Assembly (NCBI GenBank): GCA_000014925.1
Contig: CP000474.1
Coordinates: 1,426,001-1,490,000 of the forward strand
Direction of reading: 5' to 3'
Source: Paenarthrobacter aurescens TC1
GTDB taxonomy: Bacteria; Actinomycetota; Actinomycetes; Actinomycetales; Micrococcaceae
DNA length: 64,000 nt
The position numbers and the translations under genes are program-made. Within the stretch, counting starts at the first letter, position 1. Each line of letters starts with the position of its first letter. This document shows positions 45,594 through 53,948 of this stretch, piece by piece. The notes beneath the pieces are model-generated. The model was not told the origin of the DNA, did not search any database, and saw nothing but the letters and a program-made list of their open reading frames with translations.

Positions 45594-46700
45594 ATGTTGG
45601 TGCAGAGGGTGATCATCCCGGGTGCGGAGGTCGAGTCGTGGACGGTGCTCGGAGACGATGATGTCCCGGTCGCCTCGGTTGAGGCGTACCTGGCCTTTCT
45701 GAGTGCGATCGAGCGGTCGCCGAACACGGTGAAGGCGTATGCGCACGATTTGAAGGACTTCTTCGCCTTCCTCGCCCAGAGGGGCCTGGATTGGCGCCGG
45801 GTCACGCTGGAGGACGTGGGCGGATTCGTGGAGTGGCTGCGGATGCCACCGGCCGGGCGCGCGGGTCAGGTGGCCGTGTTGCCCGTGACGGCACCGCAGG
45901 TCGGGGCCGGCACGATCAACCGGAAGCTCTCGGCGGTGAGCTCGTTCTACCAACATCAGGCCCGGCACGGGGTCGAGCTGGGTGATCTGCTGGTGAAGTG
46001 GGCGGCGCCGGGGGCAAGGTCGTCGTGGAAGCCGTTCCTGCACCACATCAGCAAGGGGCGTCCCCAGCGGCGCCGGGCGATTGCCCTGGAGGCCCCGGTC
46101 AAGCTGCCGCGGGTGCTCACCGTCGGGGAGGTCCAGTCCATCCTGGATGCGTGCACCCGGTTGCGGGACCGCTTCCTGTTCGCGGTCCTGTTCGACACCG
46201 GGATGCGGATCGGCGAGGTTCTCGGGCTTCGCCACGATGACCTCTCGGCGGCAGAGCGCGAGGTCCGCGTCGTGGCGCGCCTGAACGAGAACGGGGCCCG
46301 GGCCAAGACGGGGCGGCCCCGGACGGTGCCGGTCAGTGCCGAGCTGCTGCGGCTCTATGCGGACTATCTGCACCTCGAATACGGCGATCTGGACAGCGAC
46401 TACGTGTTCGTCAATCTGTGGGGCGGCCGGGTCGGCCACGCGCTGTCCTACCGATCGGTCTATGACCTGGTGGGGAGGCTTCGGCGGCGGACCGGCGTGG
46501 ATTTCGACCCGCACTGGTTCCGGCATTCGGCAGCGACGCGGATGCTGCGGGACTCGGTGCCGTTGGAGGTGGTTTCCTCGCTGCTGGGGCATGCCTCGGT
46601 CACCACGACCATGGACGTTTACGGGCATCTCACCGCCGAGGATGCCCGGATGGTCCTGGAGAAGGCCGGCTGGTTTGCCGGCACCGGGGTGACCCTGTGA
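45594..46700 (+). CDS. tnpA: Tyrosine recombinase TnpA (Tn554-like)
   Basis: 368 residues. An N-terminal SAM-like core-binding domain (SPNTVKAYAHDLKDFFAFLAQ) precedes the catalytic domain. The catalytic residues are all visible: Arg in DTGMRIGEVLGLRH, His-x-x-Arg in DPHWFRHSAATRML, His in SLLGHASVTTT, and the nucleophile Tyr in TMDVYGHLTAED. Length fits Tn554 TnpA (about 360). ATG 45594 has CTGGAGGG upstream; an in-frame start at 45495 would add 33 residues with no good site. The stop overlaps the tnpB GTG. Confidence 0.92.
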   Translation: MLVQRVIIPGAEVESWTVLGDDDVPVASVEAYLAFLSAIERSPNTVKAYAHDLKDFFAFLAQRGLDWRRVTLEDVGGFVEWLRMPPAGRAGQVAVLPVTAPQVGAGTINRKLSAVSSFYQHQARHGVELGDLLVKWAAPGARSSWKPFLHHISKGRPQRRRAIALEAPVKLPRVLTVGEVQSILDACTRLRDRFLFAVLFDTGMRIGEVLGLRHDDLSAAEREVRVVARLNENGARAKTGRPRTVPVSAELLRLYADYLHLEYGDLDSDYVFVNLWGGRVGHALSYRSVYDLVGRLRRRTGVDFDPHWFRHSAATRMLRDSVPLEVVSSLLGHASVTTTMDVYGHLTAEDARMVLEKAGWFAGTGVTL

Positions 46701-48931
46701 GGTCCGCGGCCCGGGCGCCCGGGCATGGGGCGGTCGGAGCGGGGCTGCTGGAGAGGCTGCTGGGCGCGGTGGGCCCGGAATTCCGCTGCGACACCTTGGT
46801 CTTCGCCCCCGACGATCCGGTCTTTGGCGCCGGCCTCTGCCGTGTCCCGGGGTGCGGACGTGCGGGACGTGCGGGTTACGGGTTCTGTTCGGGCCACCAT
46901 GGGCGGTGGCAGAAGGCCGGCCGGCCGGATGCGGAGGCCTTCGCCGCCACGACCGACCCGCGGTGGCATCGGCAGCAGCCGAACATGGCCTGCCGGATCG
47001 AGGAGTGCGGCTACGGTTCCGCGCGGTCCGGGATGTGTTCCCTGCACGCGCAGCGATGGGAACGCAGCGGCCGGCCCGCGGTGGAGAGTTGGCTGCGGGC
47101 CGCGCCGACGGTCAGGCAGCCAGCGGCGGGGGCGCTCTGCCGCGTCGCGCACTGCGTTCTGTGGCCCCGGGCGGCAGGACAGCTGTGCCATGCCCATGAC
47201 GCGACCTGGCGGGCGAACGGGCGGCCCGAGATGGAAGAGTTCATCGGCAGGTTCGAACCGGCCGCGGTGCACGCAGACCAGATCGTGCGGCTGGACGGGC
47301 TCCCGCCGCAGCTCAAACTCGAGCTCCAGTATGCGCTCCAGTGCAGGCGCGGGGACCGCGGCACCAAGACGCCCCCGGCCGTGGTAATGCAGGTCGTGCG
47401 GTTCCTGCGCCAGACGGCGGCCTCGTCCTTGCTGGAACACCCGGAAGAGCACTGGCGGACCAGCATCGGCCGGCCAGCACCGAAGGACTCCAACCCCCGG
47501 GCGCTGCTGCTCTACGCGCGCCGCCGGATCGAGGACCTCGCCCAGGCAGGAGGCTGGGAAGGCGAGTACGGCCGGGACGTGTGGCAGCTGCGCCGGCTCG
47601 GCTTCGAGGGCAACACGGCCCTGAGCTTCGAGCCGATTCCGCAGCCCTGGCTCCGGAGCCTGGTCAAGCGGTGGGTGCGCTGGCGGCTCTCGGCCGGACT
47701 GGTGCTGGAAACGGTCCGACGCGGCCTGCGTTCCCTGACCCGCTTCGCCCTCTTCTGCCACGGGGCCGGGGTGGGGTCGCTGGCCGAGGTGGACCGGGCG
47801 GTGCTCGAACGCTACCTGGCCGACCTGCAGGCCGAGATGGCCGGCAGCCAGCGCCACGGCGACCAGATCGGCCAGCTCAACTCCTTCCTCACCGCCATCC
47901 GCACCCAGGCGTGGGACACCACGCTGCCGGCCACGGCGATGCTGTTCGGCACCGACTATCCCCAACGGTCCGAACGACCTCCGCGGGCACTGGCCGAACA
48001 GGTCATGGCCCAGATCGAACACCGGGAGAACCTCGACCGCTTCGAAGACGAGGCGCACAGGCTGGCCACCCTGATCCTGATCCGCTGCGGCCTGCGCGTG
48101 AACGACGCCCTGAGACTGGAACGCGACTGCATCGTCCTGGACGCGGACAGGGCACCCTACCTGCGCTATTTCAACCACAAGATGAAACGCGAGGCACTGG
48201 TGCCGATCGACGAGGAGCTCCAGGCCCTGATCTCTGCCCGCCAGTCCAGCCTCGGGCCATCCCCGCTGCTCTTCCCCAGACCGACGAAGAACCCGGACGG
48301 TCTCCAGCCGATGAGCAGCGGCACCTACCGGGGCGCCCTCTACCGGTGGCTGGAACGCTGCGAAATCCGCGACGAACACGGCCAACCGGCGCACCTGACA
48401 CCGCACCAATGGCGTCACACGCTGGGAACCCGCCTCATCAACAGGGACGTCCCCCAGGAAGTCGTCCGCCGCATCCTGGACCACGACTCGCCGCAGATGA
48501 CTGCCCACTACGCCCGCCTGCACGACACCACCATCCGACGCCACTGGGAGACCGCACGGAAGATCGACATCAGCGGCACCACCGTCGTCCTGGACCCCGA
48601 GAGCGCCTTGGCCGAGGCGGCCTGGGCCAAGCAGCGCCTCGGCCGGGCCACCCAGGCCCTGCCCAACGGTTTCTGCGGACTCCCGGTGCAGAAGACGTGC
48701 CCGCACGCAAACGCCTGCCTGACCTGCCCAATGTTCATCACCACCGGCGAATTCCTGCCCCAGCACCGAGAACACCGCACCCAGGTCCTGCAGATCATCA
48801 GCGCCGCCGAAGCCAGGGGCCAGACCCGGCTGGCCGAAATGAACCGGCAGGTCGCCCAGAACCTCGACACCATCATCAGCACACTCCAAGACGAGCCCGT
48901 CCCCACCGACAGGACCGCCGATGCCAGCTGA
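46697..48931 (+). CDS. tnpB: Tyrosine recombinase TnpB (Tn554-like) with three Cys/His modules
   Basis: 744 residues. The catalytic domain has Arg in LILIRCGLRVNDALRLERD, His/Arg in PHQWRHTLGTRLINRD, His in ILDHDSPQMT and Tyr in AHYARLHD. The N-terminus has three tandem modules of the pattern Cx4C-x9/10-Cx2H (Cys48/53/64-His67, Cys99/104/114-His117, Cys148/153/164-His167), each ending W-x3-GRP, which look like small zinc-binding units. A fourth Cys cluster (QKTCPHANACLTCPMF) lies near the C-terminus. GTG 46697 overlaps the tnpA stop. Longer than Staphylococcus TnpB (about 630). Confidence 0.9.
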   Translation: MRSAARAPGHGAVGAGLLERLLGAVGPEFRCDTLVFAPDDPVFGAGLCRVPGCGRAGRAGYGFCSGHHGRWQKAGRPDAEAFAATTDPRWHRQQPNMACRIEECGYGSARSGMCSLHAQRWERSGRPAVESWLRAAPTVRQPAAGALCRVAHCVLWPRAAGQLCHAHDATWRANGRPEMEEFIGRFEPAAVHADQIVRLDGLPPQLKLELQYALQCRRGDRGTKTPPAVVMQVVRFLRQTAASSLLEHPEEHWRTSIGRPAPKDSNPRALLLYARRRIEDLAQAGGWEGEYGRDVWQLRRLGFEGNTALSFEPIPQPWLRSLVKRWVRWRLSAGLVLETVRRGLRSLTRFALFCHGAGVGSLAEVDRAVLERYLADLQAEMAGSQRHGDQIGQLNSFLTAIRTQAWDTTLPATAMLFGTDYPQRSERPPRALAEQVMAQIEHRENLDRFEDEAHRLATLILIRCGLRVNDALRLERDCIVLDADRAPYLRYFNHKMKREALVPIDEELQALISARQSSLGPSPLLFPRPTKNPDGLQPMSSGTYRGALYRWLERCEIRDEHGQPAHLTPHQWRHTLGTRLINRDVPQEVVRRILDHDSPQMTAHYARLHDTTIRRHWETARKIDISGTTVVLDPESALAEAAWAKQRLGRATQALPNGFCGLPVQKTCPHANACLTCPMFITTGEFLPQHREHRTQVLQIISAAEARGQTRLAEMNRQVAQNLDTIISTLQDEPVPTDRTADAS

Positions 48932-49436
48932 GAACTCAAAACACCTCACCGCCGCCGCACGCCGACGACACGAGCTCGCCCGGTCCAAGGCGATCCGAAC
49001 CCTCAGAGAACTCGACAGGGCCGGTGACCCCGTCACCTTCGAAGCCGTCGCCCGCCACGCCGGTGTCTCACGAGCCTTCCTCTACGCCCAGCCCGACCTC
49101 CGCGCGGACATCGAAAGGCTCCGCGACGCCACCGGCCGCGCACCGGCACCCGCGATCCCCGCCAGCCAACGCGCCTCCGACGCCTCGCTGCTGGCCCGGC
49201 TGCACGCAGCCAACGAACGCGTCCGCACGCTCACCGAGGAGAACGACAAGCTCCGCCGCCGACTCGCCCACGCCCTCGGCGACCAGCGGACCACCCGGCG
49301 CGGCCAAGGCACACAACCGACACCACGGAAATCACGCTTCAACAACAATCAGACACCAACGGACGCGGCCAGAACACCCCGGACAGCCGCGTCGAAGACA
49401 CCGTCCACAACACATAACCCCACGTCAGAGGCATGA
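48921..49436 (+). CDS. tnpC: TnpC-like transposition protein (DUF6262 type)
   Basis: 171 residues, starting MPAENSKHLTAAARRRHELA inside the end of tnpB (11-base overlap). It has a helix-turn-helix-like section PVTFEAVARHAGVSRAFLYAQPDLRADIERLR and a coiled coil ANERVRTLTEENDKLRRRLA, then a basic, Thr/Arg-rich tail. This matches the small third protein of Tn554-like elements (Tn554 TnpC, about 125 residues), which affects transposition frequency and orientation. Not a recombinase: no catalytic Arg/His/Tyr set. Confidence 0.82.
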   Translation: MPAENSKHLTAAARRRHELARSKAIRTLRELDRAGDPVTFEAVARHAGVSRAFLYAQPDLRADIERLRDATGRAPAPAIPASQRASDASLLARLHAANERVRTLTEENDKLRRRLAHALGDQRTTRRGQGTQPTPRKSRFNNNQTPTDAARTPRTAASKTPSTTHNPTSEA

Positions 49437-49446
49437 ACCGTGCCCG

Positions 49447-49465
49447 GGACTGGAGATAACGATCG
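49447..49465. repeat. Right 19-bp terminal inverted repeat of Tn554-like element
   Basis: ggactggagataacgatcg, perfect inverse of 45468-45486. Confidence 0.92.
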
Positions 49466-49712
49466 AGTCGATCAACGCCCGCTACCGGCGGGCGGTGAGG
49501 GCCCGCGGGCACTTCCCGAACGAGCAGGCCGCGTTGAAATGCCTCTATCTCGTGACCCGGTCTCTTGACCCCACCGGCGGCGGTCGGGCACGTTGGGTGA
49601 TGAGGTGGAAGCCCGCGCTGAACGCGTTCGCGATCACCTTCGCCGGACGGTTCGAAAGAACCACTCACTAGTACAAACTGCCGGACCTACACACCGTTTA
49701 TCGGACAGTCCC
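49466..49712 (+). pseudogene. IS256-family transposase, C-terminal fragment and right end
   Basis: The frame resumes with ESINARYRRAVRARGHFPNE, continues QAALKCLYLVTRSLDPTGGG and WKPALNAFAITFAGRFERTT, and stops at 49670, the normal end of IS256-type transposases. The initial Glu is the catalytic acid. Beyond the stop, tcggacagtccc at 49701-49712 looks like the terminal inverted repeat of the IS. Together with 45152-45473 it is a 5'-truncated, Tn-interrupted IS. Confidence 0.88.
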
Positions 49713-49726
49713 TTCCCTTCTGCCCT

Positions 49727-50151
49727 TCACACCTTGGAGGGGTGGGACCCAAGTACGCTGCGACCTTCGATCTTGGCCCTGCTTAGCACACAGTCGATGT
49801 GCTCGTTATCATCGACGGCGAGGTGGAGGGCCAGCGTCATTTCCTGGTTGTTAGCGGCCAGGATCTCGTCCAGTTCGGATGCCTGCGCCCGGGCTCGCGG
49901 ATAGCTGTCCAGCAGGAATCCGTTCTGGACATCTTTCTCTTGGAGGCGTGCACGGACCAGGAGATTGGTGATGCTGTCGGGGACAAAGTCTCCAGTTTCA
50001 ACGTAATTTCTGCGCCGCCAGGTCCAACGGGGTGTGCTGGCCGACGTTGGCGCGGAAGATATCGCCGGCAGGAAGGGACATTGTGCAGGCGTTCGGCGAT
50101 TTTCCGTACCTGCGCGCCCTTGCCCGACCCAGGAGGACAGATGATCAGCAT
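49727..50151 (-). pseudogene. adk: Adenylate kinase pseudogene (two frameshifts, 3' truncated)
   Basis: Three adjoining frames give a damaged adenylate kinase. It begins MLIICPPGSGKGAQVRKIAE (P-loop, with the usual first Gly changed to Cys). A frameshift follows, then AGDIFRANVGQHTPLDLAAQ. A second shift comes from an extra T (aaattacg on the coding strand), then YVETGDFVPDSITNLLVRAR, NGFLLDSYPRARAQASELDE and LSRAKIEGRSVLG, then loss of homology close to the IS256 end at 49712. About 130 of roughly 190 residues remain. A functional adk is presumably elsewhere in the ribosomal-protein region of the genome. Confidence 0.85.
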
Positions 50152-50208
50152 TCACTCCATATGGGATTCCTTCCTAATATGGGTGGCTCGTTGCAAGTTG
50201 GTGCCTCG

Positions 50209-50496
50209 TTATTGCCGCTGCAGGTTGTCGCTGGCCCGCCGCCAAATCCGCGGCTTGTCCTCGCGGTGGAGGAGAATACGGCCCTTGCCGTCGTCAAGCC
50301 AGACCCAGAAAGCATTGGGGCTTTCCACGGCGCCGTCGACAATGCCTGTTTGCCGGCTCTCCCCGAGCCTCTGAACGGCAATCGGTTCGCCTTCTCTTAG
50401 AATACGCCAGTCGTCGTCTACCAAAGCCTGCAGGAAACCACCAATAGCTGGCACGTCTCCCCGTTGGGATTCTGTATACGAAGGGATCAGCTGCAT
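50209..50496 (-). CDS. Small conserved-looking protein, unknown
   Basis: About 95 residues starting MQLIPSYTESQRGDVPAIGG, with FLQALVDDDWRILREGEPIAVQ, SPNAFWVWLDDGKGRILLH and a basic end RIWRRASDN. The frame is clean and Trp-rich. I do not recognise a family; the GEP-V-DG pattern suggests a small beta-rich fold. An upstream ATG at 50511 is also possible. It lies between acs and the adk pseudogene in the same orientation; the spacing (61 bp from acs) allows co-transcription. Confidence 0.5.
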   Translation of the reverse strand: MQLIPSYTESQRGDVPAIGGFLQALVDDDWRILREGEPIAVQRLGESRQTGIVDGAVESPNAFWVWLDDGKGRILLHREDKPRIWRRASDNLQRQ

Positions 50497-50557
50497 CACA
50501 GGTCCTATCATCGTTCGGGTTCGGTTCCTGGGGAGGACACTTTGTCTTGCGGGCTAC

Positions 50558-52570
50558 TCAGCCCTTGCGCAGGTCGGCGGCGATCTGGGCCATGACGGTG
50601 GGGTCGGCCAGGGTGGTGGCGTCTCCGGGGTCGCGGCCTTCGGCGACGTCCTTGAGCAGGCGGCGCATGATCTTGCCGGAGCGGGTCTTGGGCAGTTCGG
50701 GGACCGCGAGGATGTGCCGGGGCTTGGCGATCGGGCCGATCTCCTTGGCCACGTGGGCGCGCAGGACTTGCTCGACGTCCTCGCCCTCGCCCGGGGTGGT
50801 GCGGAGGATGACGAACGCGACGACGGCCTCGCCGGTGGTCTCGTCCTTGGCGCCCACGACGGCGGCCTCGGCGACCAGCGGGTGGGAGACGAGGGCGGAT
50901 TCGATCTCGGTGGTGGAGAGGCGGTGGCCGGAGACGTTCATGACGTCGTCGACGCGGCCCAGCAGCCAGATGTCGCCGTCCTCGTCGCGCTTGGCCCCGT
51001 CGCCGGCGAAGTACATGTGCTCGAAGCGGGACCAGTAGGTGTCCTGGTAGCGGTCCATGTCGCCCCAGATGCCGCGCAGCATCGCCGGCCACGGCTCGCG
51101 GATGACCAGGAAGCCGCCCTGTCCGTTGGGCACCGGTGCGCCCATCTCGTCCACGACGTCGACGCCGATGCCCGGGACCGGGACCTGGGCGGAGCCGGGC
51201 TTGGTCGCGGTGACCCCGGGCAGCGGGGCGATCATGTGCGCGCCGGTCTCGGTCTGCCACCAGGTGTCCACGATCGGGGCGGGGTGCTCCTTGCGCGGAC
51301 CGGGCGCTCCGTCGGTGCCGGGGCCGTTGTTGGATCCGATGACCTCGCGGTACCACATCCAGGCCTCGGGGTTGATGGACTCGCCCACCGAGCCGAGCAC
51401 GCGCAGGCTGGAGAGGTCGTGGGAGTCCGGGATCTGGCGGCCCCACTTCATGAAGGTGCGGATCGCGGTCGGGGCGGTGTAGAGGATGGTGACCCCGTAC
51501 TTTTCCACGATCTCCCACCAGCGGCCCTGGTGCGGGCAGTCCGGGGTGCCCTCGTAGATCACCTGGGTGGCGCCGTTGACCAGCGGGGCGTAGGTGACGT
51601 AGGAGTGGCCGGTGACCCAGCCGACGTCGGCCGTGCACCAGTAGACGTCGGTCTCCGGGTGCAGGTCGAAGGTGTCCTTGTGGGTGGCCGCGCCCTGGAC
51701 CAGGTAGCCGCCGGTGGTGTGCAGGATGCCCTTGGGCTTTCCGGTGGTGCCGGAGGTGTAGAGGATGAACAGCGGGTGCTCGGCCTCGTGCGCGACCGCG
51801 GTGTGCTCGGCGGACGCCGTGGACACGGTCTCGTGCCACCACCTGTCCAGCCCTGGCGTCCACGCCACGTCCTGGTGGTTGCGCTTCACGACGATGACGT
51901 TCTGCACGGTGTGCCCGGACTCGGCCAGGGCCTGGTCCACGGCAGGCTTGAGCGGGCTCGGCTTGCCGCGGCGGAAGGTGCCGTCGGCGGTCACGACCAG
52001 CTTCGCCTCGGCGTCGTCGATCCGGCTGCGCAGGGCCTCGGCGGAGAAGCCGCCGAAGACCACCGAGTGGATCGCGCCGATCCTCGCGCAGGCGAGCATG
52101 GTGATGACCGCCTCCGGGATCATCGGCAGGTACACGGCCACCCGGTCGCCCTTGGCAACGCCGAGGGACTCGAACGCGTTCGCGGCCTTCTTGACCTCCT
52201 CGGTCAGCTGCGCGTAGGTGTAGGAGCGGGTGTCGCCCGGCTCGCCTTCGAAGTGGATCGCCACCCGGTCCCCGAGCCCGTTCTCCACGTGCCGGTCCAG
52301 CGCGTTGTACGCGGCGTTGAGGGTGCCGTCGGCGAACCACCGCGCCACCGGGGCCTCGGACCAGTCCAGCACCTGCGTGAAGTCCTTCTCCCACGTCAGC
52401 ACCTCCCGCGCCCGGGAGGCCCAGTAGCCCAGGCGGTCCGCGGCGGCGGCCCCGTAGCGGGACGCGTCCGCCACCGCGTTCGCGGCGAAGCCCGCGTCCG
52501 GGGCGAAGCTGCGGTCCTCGCGCAGCAGATTGGCAAGCGCATCGCTCTGGGTAGCGGGTTGAATAGTCAA
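50558..52570 (-). CDS. acs: Acetyl-CoA synthetase Acs
   Basis: Acs converts acetate, ATP and CoA to acetyl-CoA through acetyl-AMP. 670 residues. Adenylation motifs: [73 protein letters not shown], and [14 protein letters not shown] with the Lys normally controlled by acetylation. TTG 52570 follows AAGGAGAAGAA and gives a family-length protein. Codon use is very GC-rich (third positions almost all G/C), more so than neighbours. It fits the end of an amine/aldehyde oxidation route with the downstream-numbered amine oxidase and aldehyde dehydrogenase genes. Confidence 0.95.
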   Translation of the reverse strand: MTIQPATQSDALANLLREDRSFAPDAGFAANAVADASRYGAAAADRLGYWASRAREVLTWEKDFTQVLDWSEAPVARWFADGTLNAAYNALDRHVENGLGDRVAIHFEGEPGDTRSYTYAQLTEEVKKAANAFESLGVAKGDRVAVYLPMIPEAVITMLACARIGAIHSVVFGGFSAEALRSRIDDAEAKLVVTADGTFRRGKPSPLKPAVDQALAESGHTVQNVIVVKRNHQDVAWTPGLDRWWHETVSTASAEHTAVAHEAEHPLFILYTSGTTGKPKGILHTTGGYLVQGAATHKDTFDLHPETDVYWCTADVGWVTGHSYVTYAPLVNGATQVIYEGTPDCPHQGRWWEIVEKYGVTILYTAPTAIRTFMKWGRQIPDSHDLSSLRVLGSVGESINPEAWMWYREVIGSNNGPGTDGAPGPRKEHPAPIVDTWWQTETGAHMIAPLPGVTATKPGSAQVPVPGIGVDVVDEMGAPVPNGQGGFLVIREPWPAMLRGIWGDMDRYQDTYWSRFEHMYFAGDGAKRDEDGDIWLLGRVDDVMNVSGHRLSTTEIESALVSHPLVAEAAVVGAKDETTGEAVVAFVILRTTPGEGEDVEQVLRAHVAKEIGPIAKPRHILAVPELPKTRSGKIMRRLLKDVAEGRDPGDATTLADPTVMAQIAADLRKG

Positions 52571-52650
52571 TTCTTCTCCTTGGATATTTTGGGCAGTAGA
52601 ACGTCCAGTGGCTTTGTGGCCGTCGCCGAGTGGTCCGGGTCTAGCTGCGA

Positions 52651-53310
52651 TTAGGCGGGCAGAGCAAACATCAGGGCCATCGCTGCTGCGCCGGAGAATT
52701 CGAAGCCGTACGTCACACGGACGGCCGCCGCTGACGCGTCGGATAGGCCGGTAAAGAGCCTCAAGGCCCACGGACACAGCAGAAGCACCAGGAAAAATAC
52801 TGATGAGGCTGCGAAGAATACCGCGGGCAGGATCATCAGGGTGTCGTTGTAGTCCCAGGTTCCTGTCATGTCAACGGCAACGCCTGCGGCCAGACCGTGG
52901 TGGTTGTGGGATGATCCGGGGGCCGACATGATGTCGGGGTGCGGGGCCGTAGGGTGATTCATTACTGCGACCATGAGGGCTGCAGCGGCCATGTTGAGAC
53001 CGTGATAGGCGCAGCGAAGCCGTCCCCGGCCTTCTGCACAGAGTGCCTTGAGCTCCGGCCGTGCGGCAGCCTGCAGGGCAAACCAAAATGCGCCGCCGCC
53101 AAGGACCGCGACCTGAAGCAGCGCGGTGGAAGAAGCAAAGTTCCACAGCATTGCTGCCATTACGGCGTTCATCAGGACATGGAGGGCGCTGTTTGCCAGG
53201 TCCACCATGCTGCGCCGTCTGGTTGCCTGTGCGAGATTGTAGCCTCCCGCGGCAAGCAGCAAGGCCGTCAGAGCCCAGGTTATTGCGGGGTTATCGAACA
53301 CGGGGAACAC
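52651..53310 (-). CDS. DUF5134 multi-pass membrane protein
   Basis: A 219-residue membrane protein with about six hydrophobic segments (for example [36 protein letters not shown], and a last one [15 protein letters not shown]). The family-like stretch [19 protein letters not shown] is followed by a His-rich loop ([18 protein letters not shown]) that could bind metal. Matches the actinobacterial DUF5134 pattern; function unknown. Given the copper amine oxidase nearby, a role with copper is conceivable but not shown. Confidence 0.75.
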   Translation of the reverse strand: MFPVFDNPAITWALTALLLAAGGYNLAQATRRRSMVDLANSALHVLMNAVMAAMLWNFASSTALLQVAVLGGGAFWFALQAAARPELKALCAEGRGRLRCAYHGLNMAAAALMVAVMNHPTAPHPDIMSAPGSSHNHHGLAAGVAVDMTGTWDYNDTLMILPAVFFAASSVFFLVLLLCPWALRLFTGLSDASAAAVRVTYGFEFSGAAAMALMFALPA

Positions 53311-53527
53311 GCTTTCACGGGGTGAAGGGCTTGGGATCTTCCCCCTGTACCGCCGGGTGGGCGATGCAGGGGGAAGATCCGGGCCTGGAATTCTGTTCCT
53401 GCCTCAATTCGCAGATCGTATTGAAATCGAACTGTGGCAGGTCCGGATCTTCTTCATCAACGACCGGTCCGTGACCGTCGTTGGCGAGCGCAATCCGCCT
53501 AATCGTGTCGTACTTAATCGGATTGAT
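53311..53527. other. Intergenic gap with perfect 14-bp stem-loop
   Basis: ggatcttccccctg (53334-53347) pairs perfectly with cagggggaagatcc (53367-53380) around a 19-base loop. There is no gene and no T run. It lies between DUF5134 and the permease pseudogene and could end transcription of the amine oxidase unit. Confidence 0.5.
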
Positions 53528-53948
53528 TTACTTCAGGTACAGCGCAAAACCGGTTCCTGCGAGGAATAATGCGGCAGCGATATAGGGAATGAGTTTGAAC
53601 AGCAGCGATTCTGAGGTCTGCCCCACCGTGGTGCCGAGGTATTGGATCATGAGGATGACGACACAGAGCACTCCCAGCCTGCCAACGACCGGAGCGGCTT
53701 TTATCCACCAATTGCTTCCGTATCGCTGGTGTTTCCTGAAGTAGTTGTAGACGGAGACCATCGTCTCCGTAGCCCACTACGAAGGGCACGTTGCCGCTCA
53801 TGGCGGTGATGGGGGCTGAGGTGGCCACAGCCATGAAGACAACGTCTACGAGCCCGAGCGTATTGGGCTTGAGCTGGCCCGGCTCCGCTGCGGGCTCCCC
53901 GCCTCGGACAGCGCTGCGTTCACTCTCCGTAGATAGTTGCCTGCTCAT
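53528..53948 (-). pseudogene. APC-family permease, internally deleted
   Basis: The start MSRQLSTESERSAVRGGEPA leads into LKPNTLGLVDVVFMAVATSA and PITAMSGNVPFVVGYG, helix 1 of amino-acid/amine permeases. The frame is then broken, and the adjacent frame gives VSVYNYFRKHQRYGSNWWIK followed by two C-terminal helices ending at 53528. Some 350 residues of the transporter are missing. Its ATG overlaps the amine oxidase stop (ATGA), so the intact ancestor was an operon partner, probably the amine importer. Confidence 0.82.

Larger units (their letters stand above)
45474..49459 (+). mobile_element. Tn554-like transposon (tnpA-tnpB-tnpC)
   Basis: A 3,986-bp element carrying only its three transposition genes, all on the plus strand: two tyrosine recombinases with a 4-base overlap and a small third protein. 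The ends are perfect inverted repeats of 13 bp (ttatctccagtcc / ggactggagataa), extended to 19 bp by cgatcg on each side. Excising 45474-49459 plus one cgatcg restores the IS256 transposase frame AIESINARYRR, which proves the insertion and its boundaries. No cargo gene is present. Tn554 elements typically do not duplicate a target but carry a short crossover sequence, which fits the hexanucleotide. Confidence 0.9.

Noticed and set aside
46619..49036. 805-codon minus-strand open frame opposite tnpB
   Set aside because: Antisense shadow; tnpB carries the complete recombinase motif set.
45468..49465. Recombinase-in-trio (RIT) element
   Set aside because: RIT elements encode three tyrosine recombinases; here the third gene is a small TnpC-like protein, so Tn554-like is the better label.
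47341..49671. 776-codon plus-strand frame through tnpB, tnpC and the IS256 end
   Set aside because: Pro/Arg/Gly-rich out-of-frame reading; only its last 68 codons coincide with real IS256 sequence.
50508..52394. 628-codon minus-strand frame within acs
   Set aside because: Arg/Gly/His-rich out-of-frame reading of acs, which has all adenylation motifs in the other frame.
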